From the IMG/VR virus record IMGVR_UViG_3300021185_003122, positions 16,260 to 80,259 of that record: 64,000 nt of DNA; one strand, given 5' to 3'. Positions 63,517 through 64,000 of the stretch are shown here, one piece after another (within the stretch, counting starts at the first letter, position 1; each line of letters starts with the position of its first letter). Source of the DNA: a virus. Position numbers and translations under genes: made by a program. The notes under the pieces are model-generated. The model did no database searches and was not told the DNA's origin. It saw only the letters and a list, made by a program, of their open reading frames with translations.

Positions 63517-64000
63517 CTAATGCCCTTCTCTCCAGTTATCAGCTATCTCTGGAGGTGCTTTTAAAGTAACTCCGGGTAGTTTAGTTGTGTTTTCCATAAT
63601 CTCTTGTACATAAGGTGCAAACGTTTCTGCATCCTTTTCATCAATATTAATAATCAACTGGTCATGTACTTGAGCTTGAACTATAGCATCTATACCTAAT
63701 TCTTTAGCCTTCAAGTTAATCTTTAAAGCTGCTCTATTTACTACAGCAGCAGCTAATGACTGAAGCTGGAAGTTAAGACAGTTATTGAGTCCGTTACGAT
63801 AGTCTCTATAAGCTTGAGTAACTTGATCTCTAGGAGAAATAGTCTTAACTATCTCCCCATCTTTCTTAACATACTTAGGAGGTATCTGAGATTCTAGCTC
63901 TTTACGGAATCTCCAATCCATCATTCTATCACCAACCTTACTATAAAGCTTCTGAACTTTAGGTAAATGACGTACTCTACCGACATGGTTTTCAATCTGA
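63517..64000 (-). CDS. Family A DNA polymerase, 3' end (5' part beyond the window)
   Basis: The frame is open from the right edge (64000) to TAG 63517. It carries the end of a family A DNA polymerase: VGRVRHLPK upstream, NFQLQSLAAAVVNRAALKIN (motif near the active site) and AQVHDQLIINIDEKD, motif C with His-Asp. The catalytic Asp is followed by Gln instead of the common Glu. The C-terminus (PPEIADNWREGH) is short and normal. This is the replicative polymerase of the phage; the fingers and exonuclease regions lie to the right. Confidence 0.93.
   Translation of the reverse strand, partial: QIENHVGRVRHLPKVQKLYSKVGDRMMDWRFRKELESQIPPKYVKKDGEIVKTISPRDQVTQAYRDYRNGLNNCLNFQLQSLAAAVVNRAALKINLKAKELGIDAIVQAQVHDQLIINIDEKDAETFAPYVQEIMENTTKLPGVTLKAPPEIADNWREGH

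Noticed and set aside
1-64000. CRISPR array, insertion sequence or integrase
   Set aside because: No regularly spaced repeats, no transposase or integrase product and no terminal inverted repeats were seen.

Overview
The window is almost certainly part of a large, AT-rich, double-stranded DNA phage genome whose host is a member of the Bacteroidota, probably a flavobacterium. The phage evidence is dense, overlapping genes nearly all on the minus strand, a lysis cassette, a virion-like protein with Hint domains, a phage-type recombinase and nuclease, thymidylate synthase, a family A DNA polymerase and many small orphan genes. The host evidence is the promoter architecture (a TTG element, a fixed 20-nt gap, then TATATT, close to the Bacteroidota -33/-7 promoter), short A-rich leaders with little Shine-Dalgarno sequence, and flavobacterial-style lipoproteins. 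I found no tRNA gene, insertion sequence or CRISPR array, and no gene-free stretch longer than 300 bases.

Layout. 1-13.6 kb is an early-looking accessory region: many small genes, often with their own promoter (HD hydrolase, GIY-YIG nuclease, zinc-binding proteins, a cysteine-peptidase-like protein), then a nuclease-like protein, a metallopeptidase, a radical SAM enzyme and ThyA. Inside it, 2.5-3.35 kb is the only plus-strand island: three small genes, ending in a Kazal-like lipoprotein, followed by a structured RNA candidate. 13.6-19.4 kb holds a SET-domain protein, a 2OG-Fe(II) oxygenase, a large protein with tandem Hint domains, a DUF932-like protein and a RecA/Sak4-like ATPase. 19.4-26.9 kb holds an FG-GAP lipoprotein, a glycosyltransferase, an SGNH protein, a muralytic protein and an HNH protein. 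26.9-38.3 kb is a sugar-nucleotide and glycosyltransferase cluster. 38.3-42.8 kb holds a RecB/Cas4-like nuclease, small regulators and the lysis genes (EF-hand membrane protein, holin-like protein, amidase, overlapping spanin-like pair). 42.8-49.5 kb is a secretion and surface module: an outer-membrane-barrel protein with a very acidic linker, a CsgG-like secretion channel, lipoproteins, a large secreted cohesin/dockerin-like protein and a small periplasmic protein. 50.5-60.7 kb mixes glycosyltransferases, methyltransferase-like proteins, oxygenases and SGNH hydrolases with a SAM-linked set: MetK, a tryptophan halogenase broken by one in-frame stop, a nucleoside phosphorylase and adenine phosphoribosyltransferase. 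60.7-64 kb has a histone-H1-like protein, GroEL, GroES, Hsp20 and the 3' end of DNA polymerase.

How it fits together. Two regulatory motifs appear to split the genome. The TTG-N20-TATATT promoter occurs at least 25 times, mostly before the small accessory and nucleotide genes. The second motif, CTATTTAT, lies before the lysis, surface and other probably late genes, and twice directly follows a terminator. The strongest candidates for undescribed biology are the CsgG-like surface module, the tandem Hint protein, the interrupted halogenase with its SAM-recycling neighbours, and the plus-strand Kazal/RNA island.
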